From Maritalea porphyrae (GTDB lineage: Bacteria; Pseudomonadota; Alphaproteobacteria; Rhizobiales; Devosiaceae), in contig NZ_JAPWGX010000001.1 in assembly GCF_027213965.1 (NCBI RefSeq), forward strand, positions 434,001-498,000: 64,000 nucleotides of DNA, given 5' to 3'. This document shows, piece by piece, positions 27,908-35,550 of the stretch; position 1 is the first letter of the stretch; each line of letters opens with the position of its first letter. The position numbers and the translations under genes are program-made. The notes under the pieces are model-generated. The model worked only from the letters and a program-made list of their open reading frames with translations. It was not told the origin of the DNA and ran no database searches.

Positions 27908-27939
27908 CATCCACGCGACACTTAGAAGTCGCGTGGATG
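27908..27939 (-). promoter_or_regulatory. intercistronic hairpin between SBP and permease genes
   Basis: A perfect 12-bp inverted repeat (27908-27919 with 27928-27939, arms beginning CATCCACG and GTCGCGTG) with an 8-base loop. It lies between the stop of the binding-protein gene and the permease start, and has no U tract. Such elements commonly protect the upstream SBP message from 3' decay; that role is inferred here. Confidence 0.7.
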
Positions 27940-27960
27940 AGCGGTTTGTTGTGAACTAGA

Positions 27961-29205
27961 TTACAGTGAGTTTGCCACTGCTTGGGCCAATGCTGCAACT
28001 GCGTCTTCTGAACTCATATCTGAGTTGAAGTGTGCTGTAACAACATCAGTGATCGCACCAGCTTGTGCACCACGGATCGCCATGCCGTGCGCATAGCTTG
28101 GTAGCAAGAAACCTTGATCAATCGCTGTGTTCAAATCTGCATTTGACTGGCGACCACAGAATTCAAACTCATCCATAGAAACGTCCAAACGCGCTGGAAC
28201 AGAACCTTTGTTCAAGTTGAAGACTTTTTGGAAGTTGCCGCCCATAACCAATTTAGCAAGCAATTTTTGGCCCGCTACAGCGTCATCGCCATCAACATTG
28301 AAGAACGCAAAGCTGTCTACGTTGTAAAGGTATGCACCGCCAGAAGGAGAAGTACATGTGAAGTCTTTGCCTGGAACTTTGCCCGCTGCAATGAATTCAC
28401 CCTTTGCCCAGTCGCCCATGATTTGGAAAGCGGCTTCGCCATTGATGACCATTGCTGTGGCAAGGTTCCAATCGCGACCTGAGAAGTTGTCATCAACATA
28501 GCCGCGCATTGTGCGCATCTGGTCAAAAACAGCTTTCATTTGGTCAGATTTTAGCGTGTCCATATCAAGCTCAACGAAAGCCTTACGGAAGAATTCTGGT
28601 CCACCAAGACCAACTGCAACAGCTTCAAACACAGTTGCATCTTGCCAGGCTTGACCACCGTGGGCCAATGGCGTGATGCCCATGCCTTTGAGTTTTTCAG
28701 CTGCTGCGTTGAACTCATCCCAAGTTGTTGGGGCGTCAATGCCCGCGTCAGCTAGGACCTTTGAGTTGCCCCAAATCCAGTCGATCCGGTGCACGTTCAC
28801 CGGTGCAGCACAATATGCGCCATCACACTTCATGTGGTCCGCAATGGCTGCTGGTAGGAGTTCATCCCATCCCTCAGCTTTAGCGACGTCATCAATATTG
28901 CCGATTGCGCCTTCTTCGTACCATTCTTGAATTGAAGGGCCTTTGAGCTGCACTGCAGTTGGTGCGTTGCCTGAAAGAACACGTGCACGCAATGCTGTCA
29001 TTGCAGCATCGCCACCGCCACCAGCAACTGGCATGTCAGTCCAAACACCGCCATTTGCGGCGAATTCGTCTTTCAACACTTTAACAGAAGCGGCTTCGCC
29101 GCCTGAAGTCCACCAGTGAAGCACTTCGGCTTTTGGCTCAGCCATTGCAGCTGTTGCCGTCAAGCTAAGTGCCAAAGCACTGGTCAAAAGAACTGATTTT
29201 TTCAT
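27961..29205 (-). CDS. sugar ABC substrate-binding protein (GtsA-like)
   Basis: A 414-residue periplasmic binding protein with a Sec signal peptide (MKKSVLLTSALALSL, cleavage after AAMA). The mature start EPKAEVLHWWTSGGEAASVK and the following GGGGDAAMTALRARVLSGNAPTAVQLKG are characteristic of the glucose/mannose (GtsA) branch of family 1 binding proteins. The ATG at 29205 has an excellent GGGAGGGG site. A longer frame to 29313 lies in the promoter region and is rejected. It is divergent from an OmpR-type two-component system, as in pseudomonad gts/gltR loci. Confidence 0.92.
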   Translation of the reverse strand: MKKSVLLTSALALSLTATAAMAEPKAEVLHWWTSGGEAASVKVLKDEFAANGGVWTDMPVAGGGGDAAMTALRARVLSGNAPTAVQLKGPSIQEWYEEGAIGNIDDVAKAEGWDELLPAAIADHMKCDGAYCAAPVNVHRIDWIWGNSKVLADAGIDAPTTWDEFNAAAEKLKGMGITPLAHGGQAWQDATVFEAVAVGLGGPEFFRKAFVELDMDTLKSDQMKAVFDQMRTMRGYVDDNFSGRDWNLATAMVINGEAAFQIMGDWAKGEFIAAGKVPGKDFTCTSPSGGAYLYNVDSFAFFNVDGDDAVAGQKLLAKLVMGGNFQKVFNLNKGSVPARLDVSMDEFEFCGRQSNADLNTAIDQGFLLPSYAHGMAIRGAQAGAITDVVTAHFNSDMSSEDAVAALAQAVANSL

Positions 29206-29347
29206 TACATTCCCCTCCCGAGAGAAATTGAATTGTACCCCGCTAACCCCTGTCAGCGAAGTTGAAATGAAAAGAGAATTATCCAGGACAAAGTGCAATA
29301 AGGATTCGTACACACCTTGGGCCAGATCAGCTAATATTCAACCCAAA

Positions 29348-29393
29348 TGTTACGCCCTGTTACATTGGGGCTTGGCTTGTTACAGTTTGTTAC
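29348..29393 (+). repeat. four phased TGTTAC direct repeats (putative response-regulator operator)
   Basis: TGTTAC begins at 29348, 29358, 29378 and 29388, i.e. spacings of 10, 20 and 10 bp, all whole helical turns. An inverted copy (GTAACA) lies at 29414-29419, just before the ribosome site of the response-regulator gene. The array is in the divergent intergenic region between the importer and the two-component genes. Tandem 10-bp-spaced half-sites are the standard operator form of OmpR/PhoB regulators. Confidence 0.75.
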
Positions 29394-29432
29394 TCAATAT
29401 CTGCGCAAATCGCGTAACACCCGGGAGCATAC

Positions 29433-30170
29433 ATGGCTATTCGCCGCATTCTTGTAATTGATGACGATCCTGATGTGTGCGCTATGCTCAAGCAATACCT
29501 CACGCGGGAAGGCTATGCGGTGGAGAGCGCACACACCACCCAAGCTGCAATGAGTATTGTTGCACAACGTCGCGTCGATTTGGTTTTCCTTGACGTCATG
29601 TTAGGTGAGGAATCTGGATTTGATGTGTGCAAAAAGCTACGCGCGGACAATGCTGTGCCGATCATATTTTTATCTGCCCTTTCAGCCGATCACCATCGCC
29701 TCACGGGATACCAAATGGGTGGAGACGACTATATCGCGAAACCTTTTAATCCCGGGCTTTTGCTCGCACGTGTGCGGGCTGTTTTTAGGCGCACCCACCG
29801 CGCCTCGTCGCTCGCTTACCGGCGAGACGCTAGAACCTATCGGTTTGAAAAGTGGACGTTTCACGGTGACCGTGAGGAGTTGATTGGATCGGATGGGGTG
29901 GAAACTATTCTCTCAAAGCGCGAAACAGCCCTGCTGAAGGTGTTGCTTGCCAACCCACAAATTCCTTTGACCAGAGAAGAGATTGCCAGCGCATTAAATG
30001 GGGAAGAAACTGAAAACAAAGAGCTGGACGCTCAACAAAGCAGGGCAATTGATGTGTTGGTGGGGCGACTGCGCCAAAAGATTGAGGTGAGTGCAAAAGC
30101 GCCCAAGTTGATCAAAACAATGCGGGGCACGGGGTATCAACTCTGCTGTGCAGTAAACGCTGATGATTGA
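29433..30170 (+). CDS. OmpR family response regulator
   Basis: A 245-residue response regulator. The receiver domain has the acidic pair in VIDDDPDV, the phosphoacceptor Asp in LVFLDVMLGEESG, Ser in IIFLSALSA and Lys in YIAKPFNP. The OmpR-type winged helix follows (LSKRETALLKVLLANP, RAIDVLVGRLRQKIE, IKTMRGTGYQL). A GGGAG site precedes the ATG. Its stop overlaps the kinase start by 8 bp. Context beside a GtsA-like importer suggests a GltR-like role in sugar-uptake control. Confidence 0.93.
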   Translation: MAIRRILVIDDDPDVCAMLKQYLTREGYAVESAHTTQAAMSIVAQRRVDLVFLDVMLGEESGFDVCKKLRADNAVPIIFLSALSADHHRLTGYQMGGDDYIAKPFNPGLLLARVRAVFRRTHRASSLAYRRDARTYRFEKWTFHGDREELIGSDGVETILSKRETALLKVLLANPQIPLTREEIASALNGEETENKELDAQQSRAIDVLVGRLRQKIEVSAKAPKLIKTMRGTGYQLCCAVNADD

Positions 30171-31668
30171 AGAGCGGTGCACGCAAACGAATTGGTCGAG
30201 TTGGCTGTTTTCGGCAACAACAATATCGATCACCATGTTGGGTTTTGCGTTTGTATGTGGGCTGACATCAGCACTAATGTGGGAGCGGTCCAATAGCTCT
30301 TGGCAAACACATTTGGATCGCGCGTTCAATGCGGGTGTCGCATTGTTCGGCACGGTGTCCGAACTACGCTCACAACCTAGCAGACCAGTTGATTCAGACA
30401 TTTTCGTTTATCAAATTACCCAGCCCAAACGAATAACCAGTGAAAATGTCACCCAGTTGTATTTTGGTGTGCCATCTAATGCGGTTTATGAAACCAGCTT
30501 GACGCTACACCCCCCCAGTGCGGCAATCACGTCGGCTGGTGATCGCATTGCAGTTCGCGTGTACTCGCCGCAATTCCGCTATTCGGTGGCGTCCATCCAA
30601 ACCACAAACAACGGCCTCGCCTTTCAGTTTGGCGAGCTGTCACGCGGCATAGCAAAGCTTTGCTCAGACGCAACAATGTTTGTCGAGCTGGATCAGGACA
30701 GCTGGCTGAGGTTAAACGCGCCCGTAATTTGGTCTTGCAGCGCAAGGCCCTCAGATTTGCGGCTTCCCGCTTTGTTGTTGGCCGGACTGACACTAGGAAT
30801 TCTATTCAGCGTTGCAAATGGGTTCTCGCAGATGTTGGAACGCTTGGCAGCGGACGTACGAAAAGCCGCCACAAGCGGCTCCATTGAGGAAATCCCAGAG
30901 CGAGGCGCAAACGAGGTCAAAAGCCTTACTTCGGCCGTGAATACCTTTTTCGCCAGTGAGCGGCAAAGGCTGGAAAAACGGGCATTGCTGCTGTCAGGTA
31001 TTTCCCACGATTTGGGCACACCAGCAACGCGCCTTAAACTGCGCACGGCATTGATTGAAGACAAAGTCCTGCGTGAGAAGTTAGACCGCGACATTGATCA
31101 AATGACCGACATGATAGATGGCGTTTTAAGCTATACACGCCACGAGATGGACCTTGAAACACCACGCAAGATTTCGATGCGTTCATTGGTTGAATCGATA
31201 GTTGATGATTATGAAGATCTTGGCAAACCCGTAACCCTATCGGCGCCCCAACAGGTGAATTTTGAGCGATTGGGGAATGTATTCAGCCAATCTAGCGAAA
31301 GTACAAGAGTGCTCATTCGCGACCATCAACGGGTTTTGTGTAAATGTCGACCAAATGCCATTCGCCGGGCCCTGACAAACTTGATCGAAAATGCGCTTAA
31401 ATATGGTGAGAGCGCTCACGTTACGCTTAGCGCCACTGCTGAGGAATTCAAAATTGTCGTTTCTGATAATGGCTCCCATACCACGTTTGACGACCCGGAA
31501 AAATTGCTCGAACCCTTTGTAAGGGGTGATAACGCAACACTTCAACGCGGCGCTGGCCTAGGCCTCACCATTACAGACTCCGTGGTCAAAAACCATGGCG
31601 GCATATTGCGTTTTGAACAGCGCTCAGACGGTCTTGACGTCATTATGGAATTACCGCGCTGGATTTAG
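30163..31668 (+). CDS. sensor histidine kinase (EnvZ/GtrS-like)
   Basis: A 501-residue membrane kinase. The first helix is about residues 14-38, a periplasmic sensor of roughly 160 residues follows, then a second helix (LPALLLAGLTLGILFSVANGF), a HAMP region and the H-box SGISHDLGTPATRL, with Gly where Arg is usual. The N-box is RRALTNLIENALKYG. The G1 box reads SDNGSHTTFDD, keeping Asp-Asn-Gly but lacking the usual PGI, and the G2 box GAGLGLTI is intact. It is probably active, with an atypical ATP lid. It is translationally coupled to the response regulator. Confidence 0.9.
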   Translation: MIEERCTQTNWSSWLFSATTISITMLGFAFVCGLTSALMWERSNSSWQTHLDRAFNAGVALFGTVSELRSQPSRPVDSDIFVYQITQPKRITSENVTQLYFGVPSNAVYETSLTLHPPSAAITSAGDRIAVRVYSPQFRYSVASIQTTNNGLAFQFGELSRGIAKLCSDATMFVELDQDSWLRLNAPVIWSCSARPSDLRLPALLLAGLTLGILFSVANGFSQMLERLAADVRKAATSGSIEEIPERGANEVKSLTSAVNTFFASERQRLEKRALLLSGISHDLGTPATRLKLRTALIEDKVLREKLDRDIDQMTDMIDGVLSYTRHEMDLETPRKISMRSLVESIVDDYEDLGKPVTLSAPQQVNFERLGNVFSQSSESTRVLIRDHQRVLCKCRPNAIRRALTNLIENALKYGESAHVTLSATAEEFKIVVSDNGSHTTFDDPEKLLEPFVRGDNATLQRGAGLGLTITDSVVKNHGGILRFEQRSDGLDVIMELPRWI

Positions 31669-31670
31669 TT

Positions 31671-32018
31671 TCAAAGTCTATCCAGATAGGCTCGAACTGC
31701 CGTTTGAACGTGCCGAAAACGATCGCCGCCGAGGTGTTTACCCCCGTACCAGCGCGTAACCACGACAATTTGATTTTGTACTTCTTCGCGCTCCAGCATG
31801 CGCAAGATAATCATGCCTGCGCCACTTTCACCATCGTCGTTCTTAATCGCCCCATCCGCGCAGATCAATCCCCATGTGTTGTGGGTCGCTTTCGCATATT
31901 TTTTGGCGCGTTTCAGCTCTTTAAGAAAAGCTTTTGCCTCCTTAGCCGAGTGGCATGGTCCGCCGGAAACTGCGTATTTCGAGCCACGGTCGGTAACAAT
32001 GTTTTCCAGTGTAAGCAT
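31671..32018 (-). CDS. IMPACT/YigZ (UPF0029) N-terminal domain protein
   Basis: A 115-residue protein comprising the IMPACT/YigZ N-terminal fold alone. Family hallmarks are ATHNTWGLIC, DDGESGAGMIILRML and VVVTRWYGGKHLGGDRFRHV, corresponding to the usual His-Asn, Asp-Asp-Gly-Glu and Arg-Tyr-x-Gly-Gly motifs. The C-terminal ferredoxin-like half of YigZ is absent, but short versions are common. Biochemical function is not established. It converges on the kinase gene with a 2-bp gap. Confidence 0.82.
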   Translation of the reverse strand: MLTLENIVTDRGSKYAVSGGPCHSAKEAKAFLKELKRAKKYAKATHNTWGLICADGAIKNDDGESGAGMIILRMLEREEVQNQIVVVTRWYGGKHLGGDRFRHVQTAVRAYLDRL

Positions 32019-32147
32019 TTTGGATGTTTAGGGAAAACAAGCACGATTGGCAAGTCAGCGTGTTGTTCGTGAACGCATCAGAATTTGGATTTCAGTGAAA
32101 ATTTATCCCCGCAACCTTTGGAAAAGCTATTCTGTTTCTAAACAACA

Positions 32148-32429
32148 ATGAACAGGAAAGAACTCATGCAAGATCGCTTTGAAGGCCGTGCGCCAAGTTT
32201 TGATGCCCCTGCCCTGGACGCATTCACAATCACACCGAGTGACGTTACCGATTTTCCCGAACTCATCCGCGCAATTTATGCCGGTGGGCCGGGTCAGATA
32301 ACTCTGAAAACACCCTCAGGAACGAACGTAACTTTTGAAGGAATTTCTGCTGGCACCATTTTGCCCGTGCGGGCTCGTGCGGTGTTGGCGACGGGCACAA
32401 CGGCTGTTTCACTCGTCGGTATTGTATAG
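32148..32429 (+). CDS. GTA-type spike-base protein homologue (RCAP_rcc01079 family)
   Basis: A 93-residue protein resembling the head-spike base protein of the Rhodobacter capsulatus gene transfer agent. Matching elements are DRFEGRAPSFDAPALDAF, then ITPSD, the RAIYAGGPGQITLKTPSGT beta segment and the ending RARAVLATGTTAVSLVGIV. The start may be the ATG at 32148 or the ATG at 32166 (MQDRF), which matches the usual family N-terminus better. No other GTA or phage gene is nearby. RcGTA keeps its spike genes away from the main cluster, so an orphan copy is consistent with a dispersed GTA genome. Functional GTA production cannot be judged from here. Confidence 0.65.
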   Translation: MNRKELMQDRFEGRAPSFDAPALDAFTITPSDVTDFPELIRAIYAGGPGQITLKTPSGTNVTFEGISAGTILPVRARAVLATGTTAVSLVGIV

Positions 32430-32537
32430 CGGATTGCCCCCCCCTTTCGCCGACTCATAATGGACAAAATGCACGCCAAAGCCGCCATTGACGGCCGACT
32501 GAGTTGATAGTGAGCAATTTTGCTTGTGCGTTCGGCT

Positions 32538-32569
32538 TAAATTACATATGATTTTTAATATGTAATTTA
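32538..32569. promoter_or_regulatory. perfect 12-bp inverted repeat upstream of the MBL gene (candidate SoxR operator)
   Basis: TAAATTACATAT and ATATGTAATTTA are exact inverted repeats separated by 8 bp, immediately before the ribosome site of the MBL-fold gene. Related repeats with the same ACATAT-N8-ATAT core precede soxV and soxC. The spacing and AT-rich core suit an ArsR-family dimer such as SoxR; binding is inferred. Confidence 0.7.
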
Positions 32570-32579
32570 GGGGTGGAAA

Positions 32580-33497
32580 ATGATAACGAGACGCAAATTC
32601 GTCAAATTGGGCATAGCTGTTGGCGCGATCGCTGGCTTTCCTAGCTTAGCACGCGCGCAACAAGTGACAAGCATTGATCAGGGCACGTCAAAATTACACA
32701 TCATCAACGACGGCTTTATGAAGTTGCCGATGGGGTTTGTTTTTGGCGACGTCCCTGAGGCCGAGCGTGAGCAATTGTTGCTTACCAATAACTTACCACT
32801 TGATCAGGTTTCACCGCCTTGTAACGTCACCGTGCTAGAAACCCAAGCTGGGCTTGTTGTCTTTGATGTGGGTGGCGGCACCAACTTCATGCCAACGCTA
32901 GGCGGTTTCTTTGACGCCTTTTTGGAAGCGGGATTTGATCCGGAACGGGTAACTGACGTTGTTTTTACCCATGCCCACCCAGATCACCTGTGGGGTATTA
33001 TAGACGATTTTGACGAAGTCATTTTCCCCAATGCGAACATGCACATTGCCCAATCTGAATTCGACTTTTGGATGGCGGAGGACACAATTTCCAAGATGAA
33101 CCCAGAACGCCAATCGTTCGCTGTTGGGGCCAAAAACAGGTTGAGCGAATTGGCAGATATGTTCTCGTTCTTCCAGTTTGGTGATGAAATTCTGCCCGGT
33201 GTCGAAGCGGTAGATACGAGTGGACACACAATTGGGCACGCATCATTCAACGTGCATCAAGGAACCACGTCCACCATGATTATAGGTGACGCACTCACAC
33301 ACCCCATCATCTCGTTTGAAAGACCGGATTGGCCAACTGGATCAGATCATGATCCCATTGCTGGAATTGCAACAAGGCAGAAATTGCTCGACAGACTCGC
33401 AAGTGAAAAGACCCAATTGATTGGATATCATCTCAACAATGCGGGCGTTGGTTATGCCGAGCGTCACAAAAACGCATATAAATTTGTTGCAGCTTAA
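32580..33497 (+). CDS. Tat-exported MBL-fold metallo-hydrolase (Sox-associated)
   Basis: A 305-residue metallo-beta-lactamase-fold hydrolase with a twin-arginine signal (TRRKFVKLGIAVG, cleavage near ARAQQ), so periplasmic. The dinuclear metal motif HxHxDH is in THAHPDHLWG. Further ligands lie in TSGHTIGHASF, in the Asp of IIGDALTH, and in the final His of LIGYHLNN. Such genes accompany alphaproteobacterial sox clusters, and SoxH is one example; I do not claim orthology. It faces soxT convergently with a 5-bp gap and has its own palindromic operator candidate. Confidence 0.85.
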   Translation: MITRRKFVKLGIAVGAIAGFPSLARAQQVTSIDQGTSKLHIINDGFMKLPMGFVFGDVPEAEREQLLLTNNLPLDQVSPPCNVTVLETQAGLVVFDVGGGTNFMPTLGGFFDAFLEAGFDPERVTDVVFTHAHPDHLWGIIDDFDEVIFPNANMHIAQSEFDFWMAEDTISKMNPERQSFAVGAKNRLSELADMFSFFQFGDEILPGVEAVDTSGHTIGHASFNVHQGTTSTMIIGDALTHPIISFERPDWPTGSDHDPIAGIATRQKLLDRLASEKTQLIGYHLNNAGVGYAERHKNAYKFVAA

Positions 33498-33502
33498 TCC
33501 AA

Positions 33503-34564
33503 TCAAGAAAACATGAATGCGCGATCACCGAGCAAGTAAGCTAAGCCAATTCGAGCGCCGATCGCGATCGAACAAATGACAATCGGTGCACTGAACGTGA
33601 GCAGTGAGGCTGCGCTGAGCCCCTGACCGATTGTGCAACCGAGCGCTAAAACGCCGCCAAAGCCCATTAGAGCAGCGCCCAAGATGTGACGCCCCAATTC
33701 ACGGGCATCATCACATGCTTCCCAGTGCACTGATTTTTGCCGCACAGCCCCAATAGACGCACCAACGATTGTGCCAAGAACCAACCCCACCCCATAGTCA
33801 GGTCCGACGCCTGTATTGGCGACGAATTGCAATATTCCGTCGCCCAGTGGCAACACAAAACTAGCTGATTCAAGCTGAATTGGATCAAAAGAGACCTGTT
33901 GGAAATAGTAGGTCACTCCCCAGCCTATAAAAATTGCGACACCTATCAGCGCGCCCGTCAGCATCGCTTTAGAGTTACGGCGATAGGATTGCGATTTGAA
34001 GATCCAAAATGCCGCGAGCGCAAGGATGATCAAGACAATAATCAGGTGGGTCCAAGCCCCCAGAAAGCTCGACAGGAGCGTTGGAATGGATTGGTTCGCG
34101 GCAAAACTAAGGTCCAGACTGGCATTGTCTTCTATGAAGGTGCGGACAGGAGAAAGAGCACCGCGACTTGTGGCAAGGGCGACAATGCCAATCACAAGGA
34201 ACGCCACAAAGCCTTTTAGACTGCCGCCACCCAACCTGATTAACGCGCCAAAGCCGCATGTGCCGACAAGTGCCATGCCCACACCAAATAACCCACCACC
34301 AAGAGTATATGCGCCGAGTGCAAAGTCTGTTGTTAGATAGAAACTAGAAGATAGATCAACGACCCCAATCGCTATCAGGAATTGGGTTAAAGCTGCAGCA
34401 ATCAGTGCCGCCAAAGCCCAGGTCCGCAGTCCGTCAAAGTCGTCCAAATACCAAGCTTTTTCAAAAGCAGACAGTGTGCAAAAAGCGTTTACGCGCGCCA
34501 CGTAACCTAATGCCAGTCCAACCAAAACACCCGCGAGTGGCAACGCATATAGCGATTCCAACAT
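33503..34564 (-). CDS. soxT: YeeE/YedE family sulfur-compound transporter (SoxT-like)
   Basis: A 353-residue inner-membrane protein with about 9-10 helices and the two repeats of the YeeE/YedE (DUF395) family. The conserved cysteine motifs are VGTCGFGALIRLGGG in the first half and LGCTIGQGLSAAS in the second, which in YeeE homologues relay thiosulfate. Located next to soxR and soxS, it is the SoxT-type gene that imports a sulfur compound, possibly for sensing by SoxR. It is 100 bp downstream of soxR on the same strand. Confidence 0.85.
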   Translation of the reverse strand: MLESLYALPLAGVLVGLALGYVARVNAFCTLSAFEKAWYLDDFDGLRTWALAALIAAALTQFLIAIGVVDLSSSFYLTTDFALGAYTLGGGLFGVGMALVGTCGFGALIRLGGGSLKGFVAFLVIGIVALATSRGALSPVRTFIEDNASLDLSFAANQSIPTLLSSFLGAWTHLIIVLIILALAAFWIFKSQSYRRNSKAMLTGALIGVAIFIGWGVTYYFQQVSFDPIQLESASFVLPLGDGILQFVANTGVGPDYGVGLVLGTIVGASIGAVRQKSVHWEACDDARELGRHILGAALMGFGGVLALGCTIGQGLSAASLLTFSAPIVICSIAIGARIGLAYLLGDRAFMFS

Positions 34565-34665
34565 TCATCCCTCCTTAGATCCCCAAGGGCACAATAGGAC
34601 GATATATGAGAAAAAGACAATATATACTGGAACTGTGGAGAACTGTTTGGCTATCCGAAGGGAGA

Positions 34666-35013
34666 CTACTTTTCTTCTTTATCGTCCGCGCAAAACAATT
34701 CGTAAAGCTGTGCGATAATGGCAGAGACTTCTTCACTGGCAATAGAATAATAGATGGTGCGACCCTCGCGCCGTGTATTCACCAACTTGTCGAAACGCAA
34801 ACGCGCCAATAATTGGGACACAGATGCCTGAGGCATCGACATTATCCGCTCAAGGTCGGAAACTGATTTCTCGCCATCAGAAAGAATACACAATATCAAC
34901 ATGCGTGACTCATGTGATAGCGCTTTAAGCAAATCACTTGCTTTGCGGGCCTGTTCTATCAACTTGCGCAGTTCTTCGGGGGAAGATTTTTCGCTGAGTG
35001 TGGGCAAGGCCAT
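34666..35013 (-). CDS. soxR: ArsR-family repressor SoxR
   Basis: A 115-residue ArsR/SmtB regulator. The winged helix reads LKALSHESRMLILCILSDGEKSVSDLE, then MPQASVSQLLARLR as recognition helix, then NTRREGRTIYYSI as wing. Two cysteines are present, one in LCILSDG and one near the C-terminus (LFCADD), in keeping with thiol-based sensing known for SoxR of sox loci. Start at MALPTLS is preferred over MIIM. In Paracoccus and relatives SoxR represses sox promoters in the soxS-soxV and soxW-soxX gaps. It lies 58 bp downstream of soxS. Confidence 0.88.
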   Translation of the reverse strand: MALPTLSEKSSPEELRKLIEQARKASDLLKALSHESRMLILCILSDGEKSVSDLERIMSMPQASVSQLLARLRFDKLVNTRREGRTIYYSIASEEVSAIIAQLYELFCADDKEEK

Positions 35014-35071
35014 GATGATCACATTCGTATTATTTGGATTGTTCCCCGTCTAAATGTCAAATAACGGGCAA

Positions 35072-35431
35072 TTATTCAAGTTTTTCGATCAGTTCATCAA
35101 TGAGGAACCAAAAAAACTCGTCTCCACTGTATCCTCTTAGACGGCCCACCTCTTGACCTTTATCAATAAGAACAAAGGTGGGCGTAAAAACTTCCGGTCG
35201 AATCTGGGCGAGATCTGCGGGCCAAACTTCGTGAATATCCACTCTGCGCAACGGAAACCGTTTGCCCTCCCAAGTCTTGGGATAAATGTCGCCAATTTCC
35301 TCGTGCCATTGCTCGCAATAGGCGCAACCCTCTTGTTCCAACATAAGCAATTGTTGCGCATTTGCGGCACTTATCAACACCTGAGTTATGATTGATAGCG
35401 CAAATAAGGTTTTGAAAAATAACAATTTCAC
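35072..35431 (-). CDS. soxS: periplasmic thioredoxin-like protein SoxS
   Basis: A 119-residue secreted thioredoxin-fold protein with a signal peptide (FFKTLFALSIITQVLISAANA). The active site is Cys-Ala-Tyr-Cys in EQEGCAYCEQWHEEI, followed by VDIHEVWP and the cis-Pro loop FTPTFVLID. SoxS reactivates SoxYZ by reduction in Paracoccus and is delivered electrons by SoxV. It is divergent from soxV across a 107-120 bp regulatory gap. Confidence 0.88.
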   Translation of the reverse strand: MKLLFFKTLFALSIITQVLISAANAQQLLMLEQEGCAYCEQWHEEIGDIYPKTWEGKRFPLRRVDIHEVWPADLAQIRPEVFTPTFVLIDKGQEVGRLRGYSGDEFFWFLIDELIEKLE

Positions 35432-35513
35432 AGCTTGCCTCGATCGTTGTGTACTGAGAACTATAGCCCAGAAAAATATATAGTGAAATTCAAATATAAT
35501 TCAGCTAGAGTGC

Positions 35514-35541
35514 CAAAAGATATTAAAAATGATATGTAATG
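35514..35541. promoter_or_regulatory. imperfect inverted repeat in the soxS-soxV gap (candidate SoxR operator)
   Basis: The right half ATATGTAATG and the left half ending in GATAT are separated by 8 bp (7 of 10 positions complementary). The right half matches the perfect palindrome before the MBL gene. SoxR is known to bind the soxS-soxV region in other alphaproteobacteria; this exact site is inferred. Confidence 0.5.
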
Positions 35542-35550
35542 GGGATGGAC

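Noticed and set aside
29228-29461. 77-residue open frame in the gts-like/two-component intergenic region
   Set aside because: It runs through the TGTTAC array and into the response-regulator start; no ribosome site and no plausible protein features.
32437-32444. Run of eight C after the spike-base gene
   Set aside because: Considered as a phase-variation tract, but it lies after the stop codon and not in a visible promoter spacer.
34600-34625. ATATAT repeats between soxT and soxR
   Set aside because: They resemble the sox palindrome superficially, but the spacer is 12 bp and the flanking half-site bases do not match.
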